Below, one piece after another: positions 19,724 to 28,260 of a DNA stretch of 64,000 nt (the stretch's first letter is position 1; every line of letters starts with the position of its first letter). A model generated the notes under the pieces. The model was not told the DNA's origin. It saw nothing but the letters and a program-made list of their open reading frames with translations, and ran no database searches. Both the position numbers and the translations under genes were made by a program. The stretch is from Streptomyces sp. NBC_01481 (GTDB lineage: Bacteria; Actinomycetota; Actinomycetes; Streptomycetales; Streptomycetaceae), in assembly GCF_026339995.1 (NCBI RefSeq), contig NZ_JAPEPT010000002.1, forward strand, positions 997,501-1,061,500. Direction: 5' to 3'.

Positions 19724-20056
19724 TCAGGTACGGAGCAGGCGGGCGATGGCCTTCGTCGCCTCCTCGACCTTCGCGTCGATCTCGTCGCCGCCCCTCACCG
19801 CGGCGTCCGCGACGCAGTGCCGCAGATGCTCCTCGAGCAGTTGGAGCGCGAAGGACTGCAAGGCCTTGGTGGACGCCGAGACCTGGGTGAGTATGTCGAT
19901 GCAGTAGACGTCCTCGTCGACCATGCGCTGCAGTCCCCGGATCTGGCCCTCGATGCGGCGCAGGCGCTTGAGGTGTTCGTCCTTCTGCTTGTGGTAGCCG
20001 TGCACTCCGTGGTCGTGGTCCGTGACCGGGGGGCCGTCCGCCTCGGTGGTCGTCAT
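19724..20056 (-). CDS. csoR: CsoR family copper-sensing repressor
   Basis: A 110-aa all-helical repressor. Cu(I) ligands of CsoR are visible: Cys in VYCIDIL, then His and Cys in EEHLRHC. The His-rich N-terminus (DHDHGVHGYHKQ) is typical of Streptomyces CsoR. The ATG at 20056 is chosen over longer in-frame starts because a palindromic operator lies 49 bases upstream. S. lividans/coelicolor CsoR (SCO4136) represses copper efflux genes until Cu(I) binds. No copZ or copA gene is adjacent here, so it acts at least partly in trans. Confidence 0.94.
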   Translation of the reverse strand: MTTTEADGPPVTDHDHGVHGYHKQKDEHLKRLRRIEGQIRGLQRMVDEDVYCIDILTQVSASTKALQSFALQLLEEHLRHCVADAAVRGGDEIDAKVEEATKAIARLLRT

Positions 20057-20104
20057 CGCGTCCTCCCGTTGTCCCGTTGTACCTGTCCGAAAAACATGGG
20101 CTGC

Positions 20105-20121
20105 ATACCCCTCGTGGGTAT
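20105..20121. promoter_or_regulatory. CsoR operator
   Basis: A perfect inverted repeat, ATACCC-CTCGT-GGGTAT, 49 bases upstream of the csoR ATG. It fits the G-tract palindromes bound by CsoR proteins and implies autoregulation by copper. Confidence 0.8.
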
Positions 20122-20268
20122 ATCGTAACGAATCATGCCGGATGGGGGGCGGGGGCCCGTGCTGATCCCGCTGGTCGATGGGCGACACTGAGGAACGCCG
20201 GTTAGCCGTGGCCGGATGATGCGCCTAGCATCAGCCTGACCGAATCCAGAGCATCCCGAGGACCCCAC

Positions 20269-20889
20269 GTGCGATTTCGTCTGACCCCCAGGGAGACGAG
20301 CTTCTATGACATGTTTGCCGCATCCGCGGACAACATCGTCACGGGCTCCAAGCTCCTGATGGAACTGCTCGGAGCGGATGCTTCCGCCCGGGCCGAGATC
20401 GCGGAACGGATGCGGGCGGCGGAGCATGCTGGTGACGACGCCACCCACGCCATCTTCCACCAGCTGAACTCCTCGTTCATCACGCCGTTCGACCGCGAGG
20501 ACATCTACAAACTCGCTTCGTCGCTCGACGACATCATGGACTTCATGGAGGAAGCCGTCGACCTGGTCGTGCTCTACCAGGTCGAGGAGCTCCCCAAGGG
20601 TGTCGAGCAGCAGATCGAGGTGCTGGCACGGGCGGCCGACCTGACCGCGGAGGCCATGCCGCACCTGCGGACCATGGACAACCTCACCGAGTACTGGATC
20701 GAGGTCAACCGCCTCGAGAACCAGGCCGACCAGATCCACCGCAAGCTCCTTGCGACGCTCTTCAACGGTAAGTACGACGCCATCGAGGTGCTCAAGCTCA
20801 AGCAGATCGTCGATGTGCTCGAAGAAGCAGCCGACGCCTTCGAGCATGTCGCGAACACCGTGGAGACCATCGCGGTCAAGGAGTCCTGA
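20269..20889 (+). CDS. DUF47 family (PhoU-like) phosphate transport accessory protein
   Basis: A 206-aa all-helical DUF47 protein (RFRLTPRETSFYDMF start, then NIVTGSKLLMELL and DREDIYKLASSLDDIMDFMEE), a PhoU-related family. It begins at GTG and ends 5 bases before the Pit transporter gene, the usual pairing in which DUF47 modulates or gates the Pit carrier. No PHO box is seen upstream, which agrees with low-affinity uptake working when phosphate is plentiful. Confidence 0.93.
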   Translation: MRFRLTPRETSFYDMFAASADNIVTGSKLLMELLGADASARAEIAERMRAAEHAGDDATHAIFHQLNSSFITPFDREDIYKLASSLDDIMDFMEEAVDLVVLYQVEELPKGVEQQIEVLARAADLTAEAMPHLRTMDNLTEYWIEVNRLENQADQIHRKLLATLFNGKYDAIEVLKLKQIVDVLEEAADAFEHVANTVETIAVKES

Positions 20890-20894
20890 ACCAC

Positions 20895-21893
20895 GTGGAC
20901 ACCTTTGCGCTGATCGTGACCATTGGTGTCGCGCTCGGATTCACCTACACCAACGGCTTCCACGACTCGGCGAACGCGATCGCGACCTCGGTCTCCACGC
21001 GCGCGCTGACACCGCGCGCTGCCCTGGTGATGGCCGCGGTCATGAATCTCGCCGGTGCCTTCCTCGGTCAGGGCGTCGCCAACACCGTCAGCGAAGGGAT
21101 CATCGAGACGCCGACGGGCTCGCAGGGGATGGGCATCCTCTTCGCGGCGCTGGTCGGCGCGATCGTATGGAACCTGGTCACCTGGTACTTCGGTCTGCCG
21201 TCGTCCTCCTCCCACGCGCTGTTCGGCGGCATGGTGGGCGCGGCGCTCGCGGGCGGGACCGGGGTGATCTGGTCGGGTGTGCTCGACAAGATCGTCATCC
21301 CGATGTTCGTCTCGCCGGTCGTCGGTCTGCTCGTCGGCTATCTGGTGATGGTCGCGATCATGTGGATGTTCCGTAAGTCCAACCCTTCCAAGGCCAAGCG
21401 CGGTTTCCGGATAGCCCAGACCGTCTCGGCGGCGGGCATGGCGCTCGGTCACGGTCTCCAGGACGCGCAGAAGACGATGGGCATCGTGGTGATGGCGCTG
21501 GTCATCGCCGATGTGGAGGACCAGGGCGACTCGATTCCTCTCTGGGTCAAGATCGCCTGCGCGATGATGCTCTCGCTCGGTACGTACGCGGGCGGCTGGC
21601 GCATCATGCGGACGCTCGGCCGCAAGATCATCGAGCTGGACCCGCCGCAGGGGTTCGCGGCGGAGACGACGGGGGCGTCGATCATGTTCGGCTCGGCGTT
21701 TCTGTTTCAGGCGCCGATCTCGACGACTCATGTGATCACCTCGGCGATCATGGGTGCCGGGGCGACGAAGCGGGTGAACGCGGTGCGGTGGGGCGTCGCG
21801 AAGAACATCGTCATGGGGTGGTTCATCACGATGCCGGCTGCGGCGTGTGTCGCTGCGCTGAGCTATGGCTTGGTCTACCTGGTCTTCGGCTAG
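20895..21893 (+). CDS. pitH1: Low-affinity inorganic phosphate transporter, Pit family
   Basis: A 332-aa polytopic carrier (about 9-10 helices) with the two inverted Pit signatures: TNGFHDSANAIATSVSTRAL near residue 20 and the C-terminal half ending QAPISTTHVITSAIMGAG. PiT proteins import metal-phosphate by proton symport. Start is GTG, 5 bases after DUF47; the pair is one transcription unit. By gene order it matches S. coelicolor pitH1 (SCO4138). Confidence 0.94.
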   Translation: MDTFALIVTIGVALGFTYTNGFHDSANAIATSVSTRALTPRAALVMAAVMNLAGAFLGQGVANTVSEGIIETPTGSQGMGILFAALVGAIVWNLVTWYFGLPSSSSHALFGGMVGAALAGGTGVIWSGVLDKIVIPMFVSPVVGLLVGYLVMVAIMWMFRKSNPSKAKRGFRIAQTVSAAGMALGHGLQDAQKTMGIVVMALVIADVEDQGDSIPLWVKIACAMMLSLGTYAGGWRIMRTLGRKIIELDPPQGFAAETTGASIMFGSAFLFQAPISTTHVITSAIMGAGATKRVNAVRWGVAKNIVMGWFITMPAAACVAALSYGLVYLVFG

Positions 21894-21900
21894 ACCCGGG

Positions 21901-21924
21901 CGGACATATAAGCGGACATATAAG
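21901..21924 (+). repeat. 12-bp tandem duplication
   Basis: CGGACATATAAG occurs twice head to tail, just after the pit stop and just before its terminator. AT-rich relative to the surroundings; probably a small slippage duplication. Confidence 0.9.
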
Positions 21925-21925
21925 T

Positions 21926-21958
21926 GGGCCCGCCCCTCTGGGAGAGAGGGGCGGGCCC
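21926..21958 (+). terminator. Terminator after pit
   Basis: A perfect 14-bp stem (GGGCCCGCCCCTCT paired with AGAGGGGCGGGCCC) with a 5-base loop, 32 bases after the pit stop. Only a short TT follows, as is common for Streptomyces terminators. It also faces the pstB end, so it may serve both strands. Confidence 0.85.
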
Positions 21959-22030
21959 TTCGCCTTGCGGTGGCACCGCCATGCAGCACCGCGAGACGGT
22001 CTAGGGGGCCGTGGGGTGTGGGGCGGCGCT

Positions 22031-22078
22031 TCGCCCGTGAAACCCACCGGCGCCTGGCTATCGCCCGCGAAACCCACC
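22031..22078 (+). repeat. Intergenic direct repeat
   Basis: Two 18-base copies of TCGCCCGTGAAACCCACC, differing at one position, occur with a 30-base period in the pit-pstB gap. No coding capacity is seen here and the role is unknown. Confidence 0.75.
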
Positions 22079-22173
22079 ACCCGGAGCAACCGCCAACGCC
22101 CCCTGGCCCACGGCATCCACGAACCGGGTGACTTCCGTCAACGCCCGCCCACGGCCACCACGGACCGGGGTGA

Positions 22174-22950
22174 CTATCCGAAGCGGCCCGAGATGTAGTC
22201 CTCGGTGGCCTGGACCGACGGGTTGGCGAAGATCCGCTCCGTCTCGTCTATCTCGATCAGCTTTCCGGGCTGCCCGACCGCCGACAGGTTGAAGAACGCC
22301 GTACGGTCCGAGACACGCGCCGCCTGCTGCATGTTGTGCGTCACGATGACGATCGTGAAGCGCTCCTTCAGCTCACCGATCAGGTCCTCGATCGCGAGCG
22401 TCGAGATCGGGTCCAGCGCCGAGCACGGCTCGTCCATCAGCAGCACGTCCGGCTCGACCGCGATCGCGCGGGCGATGCACAGGCGCTGCTGCTGACCGCC
22501 GGAGAGGCCGGAACCGGGCTTGTTCAGCCGGTCCTTGACCTCGTTCCAGAGGTTCGCGCCCTTGAGGGACTTCTCGACGACGTCCGCCAGCCGGCTCTTC
22601 TTGTACGAGCGGTTCAGCCTCAGCCCCGCCGCGACATTGTCGAAGATCGACATCGTCGGGAAGGGGTTCGGGCGCTGGAAGACCATGCCGACCGTGCGGC
22701 GCACGGCGACCGGGTCGACGTTCGAGGCGTAGAGGTTCTCGTCGTCCAGCAGCACCTTGCCCTCGACGCGGCCACCGGGGGTGACCTCGTGCATCCGGTT
22801 CAGGGTGCGCAGGAAGGTTGACTTGCCACAGCCGGACGGGCCGATGAAGGCCGTCACGGAGCGGGGCTCCACGGTCATCGAGATGTCCTCGATCGCCTTG
22901 TGGGAGCCGTAGAAGGCGCTGAGGCCGCTGACGTCGATTCGCTTGGCCAT
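22174..22950 (-). CDS. pstB: Phosphate ABC transporter ATP-binding protein
   Basis: A 258-aa ATPase with Walker [10 protein letters not shown], the ABC signature [14 protein letters not shown], Walker B VLLMDEP and the H-loop THNMQQ. It drives high-affinity phosphate import through PstCA. The ATG giving MAKRIDV is preferred; a GTG three codons earlier is possible. It follows pstA by 30 bases and is the last gene of the pstSCAB operon. No phoU follows. Confidence 0.97.
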   Translation of the reverse strand: MAKRIDVSGLSAFYGSHKAIEDISMTVEPRSVTAFIGPSGCGKSTFLRTLNRMHEVTPGGRVEGKVLLDDENLYASNVDPVAVRRTVGMVFQRPNPFPTMSIFDNVAAGLRLNRSYKKSRLADVVEKSLKGANLWNEVKDRLNKPGSGLSGGQQQRLCIARAIAVEPDVLLMDEPCSALDPISTLAIEDLIGELKERFTIVIVTHNMQQAARVSDRTAFFNLSAVGQPGKLIEIDETERIFANPSVQATEDYISGRFG

Positions 22951-22980
22951 CTGAATCACTGCTTCTTTCGTAAGCCGCGG

Positions 22981-24057
22981 TCAGCGGCCGGTCTTCGGGG
23001 CCTTCCAGCGGGCGATGCCGCGGGCCACCAGGTTGAGGATCATGACGAAGGCGATCAGGACCAGGGCTCCGGCCCATGCGCGGTCGTAGGACGCCGCGCT
23101 GCCGACCCGGTACTGCTCCCAGATGTAGAAGGGGAGCGAGGACTGGGCGCCTTCGAACGGGTTGCTGTTGATCAGCTGGCTGCCGAAGACAAGCAGCATG
23201 ATCGGCGCGGTCTCACCGGCGATACGTGCGATCGCGAGCATCACACCGGTGGTGATACCGCCGAGCGCGGTCGGGACAACCACCTTCAGGATCGTGCGGT
23301 ACTTCGGCACGCCCAGGGCGAGCGAAGCCTCGCGCAGCTCGTTCGGGACGAGCTTGAGCATCTCCTCGGTGGAGCGGACCACGACCGGGATCATCAGAAT
23401 CGACAGCGCGAGAGCGCCCATGAAGCCGGACGGCTGGAGCTCGAGAATCAGCATGATCGACAGGATGAACAGACCCGCGACGATCGACGGGATGCCCGTC
23501 ATGACGTCGACGAAGAAGGTGACGGCCTTGGCGAGCGCCCCCTTGCCGTACTCCACCAGGTAGATCGCCGTCAGCAGGCCGATCGGTACGGACATGATGG
23601 TGGCGAGGCCGACCTGCTCCAGGGTGCCGATGATGGCGTGGTAGACGCCGCCGCCCTCTTCGAAGCCGGGGACACCGGCCATCGAGTGGCTGAGGAAGTA
23701 CCCGTTGAGCGCCTTCGCACCGCGGCTGACGGTCACCCAGATCAGCGAGAACAGCGGGATCACGGCGAGGATGAAGCACACCCAGACGATGCTGGTGGCC
23801 AGGCGGTCCTTGGCCTGGCGCTTGTTCTCGACGATCGTGGTCGTGATGTACGAGATGACCAGGAAGAAGAGGGCCGAGATGAGGCCCCACTGAACCCGGC
23901 TCTCCCAGTTGGCCGCGAGGCAGAGGCCGACGCCGAGGCCGATGGAGACGATCGCGAATCCGATCGGGGCCCAGCGGGGGAGGGAGCGGCCGCTGAGGCT
24001 GCCCTTGCGGGGGGCGGGCGACGGGGTCGGCCTGTCCTGTATGGCTGTCTGGCTCAT
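22981..24057 (-). CDS. pstA: Phosphate ABC transporter permease PstA
   Basis: A 358-aa membrane protein with an N-terminal hydrophilic extension, then helices at about 33-55, 60-80 and six more, and the permease EAA-type loop ELREASLALGVPKYRTI. Its ATG overlaps the pstC stop by 4 bases. It forms the channel with PstC. The two extra N-terminal helices are normal for actinobacterial PstA. Confidence 0.96.
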   Translation of the reverse strand: MSQTAIQDRPTPSPAPRKGSLSGRSLPRWAPIGFAIVSIGLGVGLCLAANWESRVQWGLISALFFLVISYITTTIVENKRQAKDRLATSIVWVCFILAVIPLFSLIWVTVSRGAKALNGYFLSHSMAGVPGFEEGGGVYHAIIGTLEQVGLATIMSVPIGLLTAIYLVEYGKGALAKAVTFFVDVMTGIPSIVAGLFILSIMLILELQPSGFMGALALSILMIPVVVRSTEEMLKLVPNELREASLALGVPKYRTILKVVVPTALGGITTGVMLAIARIAGETAPIMLLVFGSQLINSNPFEGAQSSLPFYIWEQYRVGSAASYDRAWAGALVLIAFVMILNLVARGIARWKAPKTGR

Positions 24058-25046
24058 GCGTTGGCCCCCGAGTACTCCTTGCGGCGAGCAATGATCAGAC
24101 GGGCCGCGCCGTTGACCAGCAGGGTGAGGATGAAGAGGACGAGACCGGAGGCGATCAGGGCGTCGCGCCCGAGCTCATTGGCCTCGTCGAACTTGGCGGC
24201 GATGTTCTGGGCAAACGTTCCGCCGCCCGGGTTGAGCAGATGCCAGGAGATCAGGAAGTTCGGGGAGAGGACCGTGGCGACGGCCATCGTCTCGCCGAGC
24301 GCGCGGCCGAGGCCCAGCATCGAGGCGGAGATCACGCCGGAGCGGCCGAAGGGCAGGACCGACATGCGGATGACCTCCCAGCGGGTGGCGCCCAGGGCGA
24401 GCGCGGCTTCTTCGTTCATCTTCGGGACCTGGAGGAAGACTTCGCGGCTGACGCTGGTCACGATCGGAAGGATCATGATCGCCAGCAGCACGCCCACGGT
24501 GAACAGCGAGCGGGCGACGCCGACCTCGGTCTTCTCGAAGATGTACGTCCAGCCGAAGAACTCGTCCAGCCAGAGGTTGAGGCCTTCCATGTACGGGACA
24601 AGGAAGAGCGCGCCCCAGATGCCGTAGATGATCGACGGCACGGCGGCCAGCAGATCGACGACGTAGGCGATGGGGGCGGCAAGCCTGCGCGGCGCGTAGT
24701 GCGAGATGAACAGCGCGATGCCGACGGCGATCGGGACGGCGATCACCATCGCGATGATCGAGCTGATCACGGTGCCGAAGAGGAGGACCGCGATGCCGAA
24801 CATCGGCGGGTCGCCTGCCGGGTTCCAGTCGAAGTAGGTGAGGAAGTTGGCCTCGTCCTTCGAAATGGCAAGCGCGGCGCGGTAGGTCAGGAACACGGCG
24901 ATCGACGCCATGATCACCAGAAGCAGGATGCCCGACCCGCGGGACAGGCCCAGGAAGACCTTGTCGCCTGCGCGGCCGGTGGACGTGCTCTTCCTGGTGA
25001 CCGGCGGAGCCGGGGGAGGGGAGTCTATGGGTGTGGTGGAAGCCAT
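24054..25046 (-). CDS. pstC: Phosphate ABC transporter permease PstC
   Basis: A 330-aa permease with six core helices and the EAA-type loop NEEAALALGATRWEVIRMSVLP. A long upstream open frame exists, but the ATG preceded by GGAAAG at 25046 is the real start. It pairs with PstA. A strong hairpin separates it from pstS. Confidence 0.96.
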   Translation of the reverse strand: MASTTPIDSPPPAPPVTRKSTSTGRAGDKVFLGLSRGSGILLLVIMASIAVFLTYRAALAISKDEANFLTYFDWNPAGDPPMFGIAVLLFGTVISSIIAMVIAVPIAVGIALFISHYAPRRLAAPIAYVVDLLAAVPSIIYGIWGALFLVPYMEGLNLWLDEFFGWTYIFEKTEVGVARSLFTVGVLLAIMILPIVTSVSREVFLQVPKMNEEAALALGATRWEVIRMSVLPFGRSGVISASMLGLGRALGETMAVATVLSPNFLISWHLLNPGGGTFAQNIAAKFDEANELGRDALIASGLVLFILTLLVNGAARLIIARRKEYSGANA

Positions 25047-25109
25047 GATCTTTCCGGTCTGTGGTGGGGAGCGGCAGACTCCCCTGGCGGCGGTGCACCG
25101 GATGAAGGT

Positions 25110-25140
25110 GGCCGGCGGGGGCAGATTGCCCCCGCCGGCC
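25110..25140 (-). terminator. Hairpin between pstS and pstC
   Basis: A perfect 13-bp stem, GGCCGGCGGGGGC paired with GCCCCCGCCGGCC, with a 5-base loop. On the pst (minus) strand it has no U-tract after it; the T run lies on the plus side. It probably acts as a partial attenuator or 3' stabiliser, so pstS can be expressed above pstCAB. Confidence 0.75.
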
Positions 25141-25147
25141 TTTTTCG

Positions 25148-26281
25148 CTAGTTCAGACCCGCAACGGTCTCGCGGACCTTGGCGTTGATCTCGGCCGGGA
25201 TCGGGGCGTAACCGGCGGCGGAGAGAACCTTCTGGCCCTCTTCGCTGGCGGCGTAGGTCAGGAAGGACTTGACCGTGCCCAGGGTCTCGGCCTTGTTGCC
25301 GGTGTCGCAGGCGATCTCGTAGGTCACCAGGACGATCGGGTAGGCGCCGTCGGCCTTGGTGGTGTAGTCGAGACCGAGGGCCAAGTCCTTGCCGGTGCCC
25401 TTGATCTTGGCGGCGGCGATGGCCTTGGAGGCGTTCTCGGAGGTGGCCTCGACCGGGGCGGCAGCACCGGTGGCGATGTTCACGGTCGGGATCTGCTGCG
25501 AGGTCGCGTAGGAGAGCTCGAAGTAGCCGATCGCGCCTTCGGCCTGCTTGACCTGCGCGGCGACACCGGCGGAGCCGGACGCGGCCTGGCCACCCGGGGC
25601 CGGCCACTTCTTCTCGGGCTCGTAGGGCCAGTCGGCCTTCGCCGTGGCGGACAGGTACTTGCCGAGGTTCTGCGTGGTGCCGGAGTCCTCGGAGCGGTGG
25701 AAGGCCTGGATCGACGTGGCCGGGAGCTTGGCGCCCGGGTTCAGCTTGGCGATCGCCGGGTCGTTCCAGTTCTTGATCTTGTTGTTGAAGATCTTGGCCA
25801 CCGTCGCGGCGTCCAGGTTCAGCTTCTCCACGCCCGGCACGTTGTAGCCGATGGCGATCGGGCCGCCGACCATGGGCAGGTTGATGCCCTGGCCGCCCTT
25901 GCAGATCTTCTTCGAGTCGGTGACCTCTTCGGGCTTGAGCGCCGAGTCGGAACCGGCGAAGCCGACGGTGCCCTGGTTGAAGGCGACGATGCCCTCACCG
26001 GAGGAGGAGGACTTGTAGTTGACCTCGACGCCCGTGCACGCGGCCATGTAGTTCTTGACCCACACGTCCATGGCGTTCTTCTGCGCGCTGGAGCCGGAGG
26101 CAAGGAGCTTGCCCTTCGCGCCGTCACACTTGATGTTCGATGCGGCGCTGGTCTTCTCGCCACTGCCGCCGGTGGTGCCGGCGTTGTCGTCCGAACCACA
26201 CGCCGTGAGGACCAGGGCGCCGGTCACGGCGAGGGCACCGAGCGCGGTGGCGCGAAGGCCGTTCTTGCGCTGAAGCTTCAC
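25148..26281 (-). CDS. pstS: Phosphate-binding lipoprotein PstS
   Basis: A 377-aa exported phosphate-binding protein. The signal peptide ends in LVLTAC (lipobox), followed by a Gly/Ser/Thr linker and the PBP fold with the phosphate ligands of PstS (LLASGSSAQ, FAGSDSALK, RSEDSGTTQN). GTG start after GGAAGGAAC. Its promoter region carries a PHO box at 26408-26447, so expression should rise on phosphate limitation through PhoP. Confidence 0.97.
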   Translation of the reverse strand: MKLQRKNGLRATALGALAVTGALVLTACGSDDNAGTTGGSGEKTSAASNIKCDGAKGKLLASGSSAQKNAMDVWVKNYMAACTGVEVNYKSSSSGEGIVAFNQGTVGFAGSDSALKPEEVTDSKKICKGGQGINLPMVGGPIAIGYNVPGVEKLNLDAATVAKIFNNKIKNWNDPAIAKLNPGAKLPATSIQAFHRSEDSGTTQNLGKYLSATAKADWPYEPEKKWPAPGGQAASGSAGVAAQVKQAEGAIGYFELSYATSQQIPTVNIATGAAAPVEATSENASKAIAAAKIKGTGKDLALGLDYTTKADGAYPIVLVTYEIACDTGNKAETLGTVKSFLTYAASEEGQKVLSAAGYAPIPAEINAKVRETVAGLN

Positions 26282-26669
26282 TTCGGGTGTTCCTTCCAAG
26301 GGCCGCCGGACGCTGACTGTTGTCTGACACGTATATGGCGGCGTGTGTCGGGGTGGGGGGACCGGCACTGCGCCGGTCACCGCGTAGGGCCGAAATTAGG
26401 CAGAAGAGGTGAAGCCGCCGACGGGAGAGGGTGAACGGAAGGTGAACCGTGTCGGGCAGCTGAGTGCCGGGAGTCAAAGGGGGCCGGCAAGCTTCCGCCG
26501 AGTGAAGAGCGTCAAGGGGAGCGTCCATGTCTGGGCGATCTTTCGCAATGTGACGCGCGGAGGCGGCCGGGCAACGGGAAGCGCGGTGCCTGCCTGCGCT
26601 GGAACCTGCCTTTGGGATATGACGAATATCGTGACATGCCCGGACACGGTGCGCCCGGCGTACTGGTCG
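26282..26669 (-). other. Intergenic region upstream of pstS
   Basis: 388 bases between pstS and the Nudix gene. It holds the PHO box described separately and the pstS promoter and 5' UTR. The half nearer the Nudix gene (26460-26669) shows no reading frame with a ribosome site and no strong hairpin. Confidence 0.6.
26408..26447 (-). promoter_or_regulatory. PHO box (PhoP-binding direct repeats) for pstS
   Basis: On the minus strand GTTCACCTTCC GTTCACC forms two 11-base repeat units (26441-26447 and 26430-26436); a further CTTCACC (26408-26414) is exactly two periods downstream. The consensus of Streptomyces PHO boxes is repeated 11-nt units with GTTCACC. It lies about 127-166 bases before the pstS start. 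Confidence 0.85.
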
Positions 26670-27098
26670 TCAGATCCCGTCCTTGGTCACATGAAGGGTG
26701 TCGAGGAGCGCGGAGACGAGCTGCCTGTCCCGGTGCTGCGTCAGGCGGCCGCGTGCCTCGGCGGGCGGCAGCCACACCATGCGATCCACTTCCCGGTTCG
26801 GCACGAACGATCCGCCGGTCGCCTCGGCCGCCCAGTAGCGGACCTCCTTGGGGCGGCCCTCGACCTGGTACCAGACGGTGGGCAGCTCGGGGCCCAGGTC
26901 GCACGTCATGCCGGTTTCCTCCAGCACTTCGCGCACTGCTCCCCCACGGGCGTCCTCGCCGCGCTTCAGCTTGCCTTTCGGGTGGGACCAGTCATCCCAT
27001 TTCGGTCGATGGACCAGGGCGATCTCGATCCCGTTGCCAAAGGACGAGCGACGCCACAGGACGCAGCCCGCCGCAAGAATCACCGAGTCGTTGTTCAT
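26670..27098 (-). CDS. Nudix hydrolase (MutT-like)
   Basis: A 142-aa Nudix protein. The Nudix box GX5EX7REUXEEXGU is intact from GKLKRGED to REVLEETGM. It resembles the N-terminal half of mycobacterial MutT1, which cleaves oxidised nucleotides or diadenosine polyphosphates, but lacks the histidine-phosphatase half. It lies downstream of CHAD and ppk in the same direction, so a role in polyphosphate or nucleotide metabolism is plausible (inference). Confidence 0.92.
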   Translation of the reverse strand: MNNDSVILAAGCVLWRRSSFGNGIEIALVHRPKWDDWSHPKGKLKRGEDARGGAVREVLEETGMTCDLGPELPTVWYQVEGRPKEVRYWAAEATGGSFVPNREVDRMVWLPPAEARGRLTQHRDRQLVSALLDTLHVTKDGI

Positions 27099-27162
27099 AC
27101 GGCTGCTCCTCGTAGAAGCCGTCCGTGACGGGCGGCTTTACTGATCGGTTGCCGTGTGTCTC

Positions 27163-28260
27163 TCACGGGGCCGTCACGGGCGTCGGCTCCGTCGCCCGCT
27201 GCCACACCTGCTGGAAGGCGAACCGGGCAGCCTCCACCTCGTGCCGCTGGTCGGCGTGCAGCACACCCAGGGCGTACGCGGTGGCCGGGGCGATGCGAGG
27301 TGTGCGGGCCGCGGCCGCGGCGGCCGCGGCGGCCGCGGCGGCGTCCCGGTGGCGGTCCAGGACCAGGCCCGCGTGGCAGAGCACCGGGTCCGCCTGCGGG
27401 TGGAGCACCTCCTGGGCGTAGCGGTGCAGTCGCAGCAGCAGCCGCACCTGGTGCCAGGGGGAGTCCTGGGCCTCTTCGGCCGATGCGGTGGCCAGGCCGT
27501 GGACCAGGGCCTCGGCGTTGTACGGGTGCGAGGCCCGGCCCAGCGGCAGGGCGGCCACGGCTTCGAGCAGCCGCCGCTCGGCGTTCTCTGCGGGCAGCGC
27601 AAGGGCCTCGGCGGCCGGGGCGGCGGCCATCGGGCCGAGCGGCAGCTCGGAGGCGAGCACGGCGACGGAGTCGGCGACCGCGTGGAAGCGGGAGGAGCCG
27701 AGCGCCTGGAGCGCGGCGGAGTGGGCGCGGGTGCGGGCCAGTGTCAGCTGCCGCTCCAGCAGGGCGCCCGCCCGGGCGGCGCCCACGGTCAGGCTGCCCG
27801 TGGGGCGGCCGGCGGCCGCGGTTTCCGGGGCGGCGGTGGCGGCATCGGCGCCGGGCGGCCGCAGTTCCCCCCTGGCCGGTGGCAGCGGGCTCGCCCCCGA
27901 CAGCCGCGACAGCGCCTCCAGCAGCCGCGCGAGCCTGGAGGTGCAGGCGTGCTCCTGGGCCAACGTCGCCGACAGCCAGGCCAGTTCGGTGCGCAGATCG
28001 TCCGCCCAGGAGGGGTCGAGCAGCGGACGGAAGGTGTGCAGCGTCCCGCTGATCCGGCGGGACGCCTGGCGGAGCGCTGCCGCGGCCTGTGCCACGCCCG
28101 CGGTGTCCGCGCCGCTCTCGGTGTGCATCCGCAGACTGCGCAGGAAGTCGCCCGCCTGCGTATGGAGGTACCCGGCCAGCGCGTCGCCCGCCGTGACGGG
28201 GGCGGGGGCGGCGGCCGGGACGACCTCCACGTCGTGCCGGGAGATATCAGGGCTGTGCAC
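27163..28260 (-). CDS. CHAD domain protein (polyphosphate-associated)
   Basis: A 365-aa helical protein of the CHAD family, with conserved His/Arg/Lys positions in repeated helices ([30 protein letters not shown] segments). CHAD domains bind polyphosphate granules. Here the gene overlaps the end of ppk by 14 bases, so it is translationally coupled to polyphosphate kinase. A run of 12 alanines near residue 315 is encoded by a 9-bp tandem repeat. GTG start. Confidence 0.88.
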   Translation of the reverse strand: MHSPDISRHDVEVVPAAAPAPVTAGDALAGYLHTQAGDFLRSLRMHTESGADTAGVAQAAAALRQASRRISGTLHTFRPLLDPSWADDLRTELAWLSATLAQEHACTSRLARLLEALSRLSGASPLPPARGELRPPGADAATAAPETAAAGRPTGSLTVGAARAGALLERQLTLARTRAHSAALQALGSSRFHAVADSVAVLASELPLGPMAAAPAAEALALPAENAERRLLEAVAALPLGRASHPYNAEALVHGLATASAEEAQDSPWHQVRLLLRLHRYAQEVLHPQADPVLCHAGLVLDRHRDAAAAAAAAAAAARTPRIAPATAYALGVLHADQRHEVEAARFAFQQVWQRATEPTPVTAP

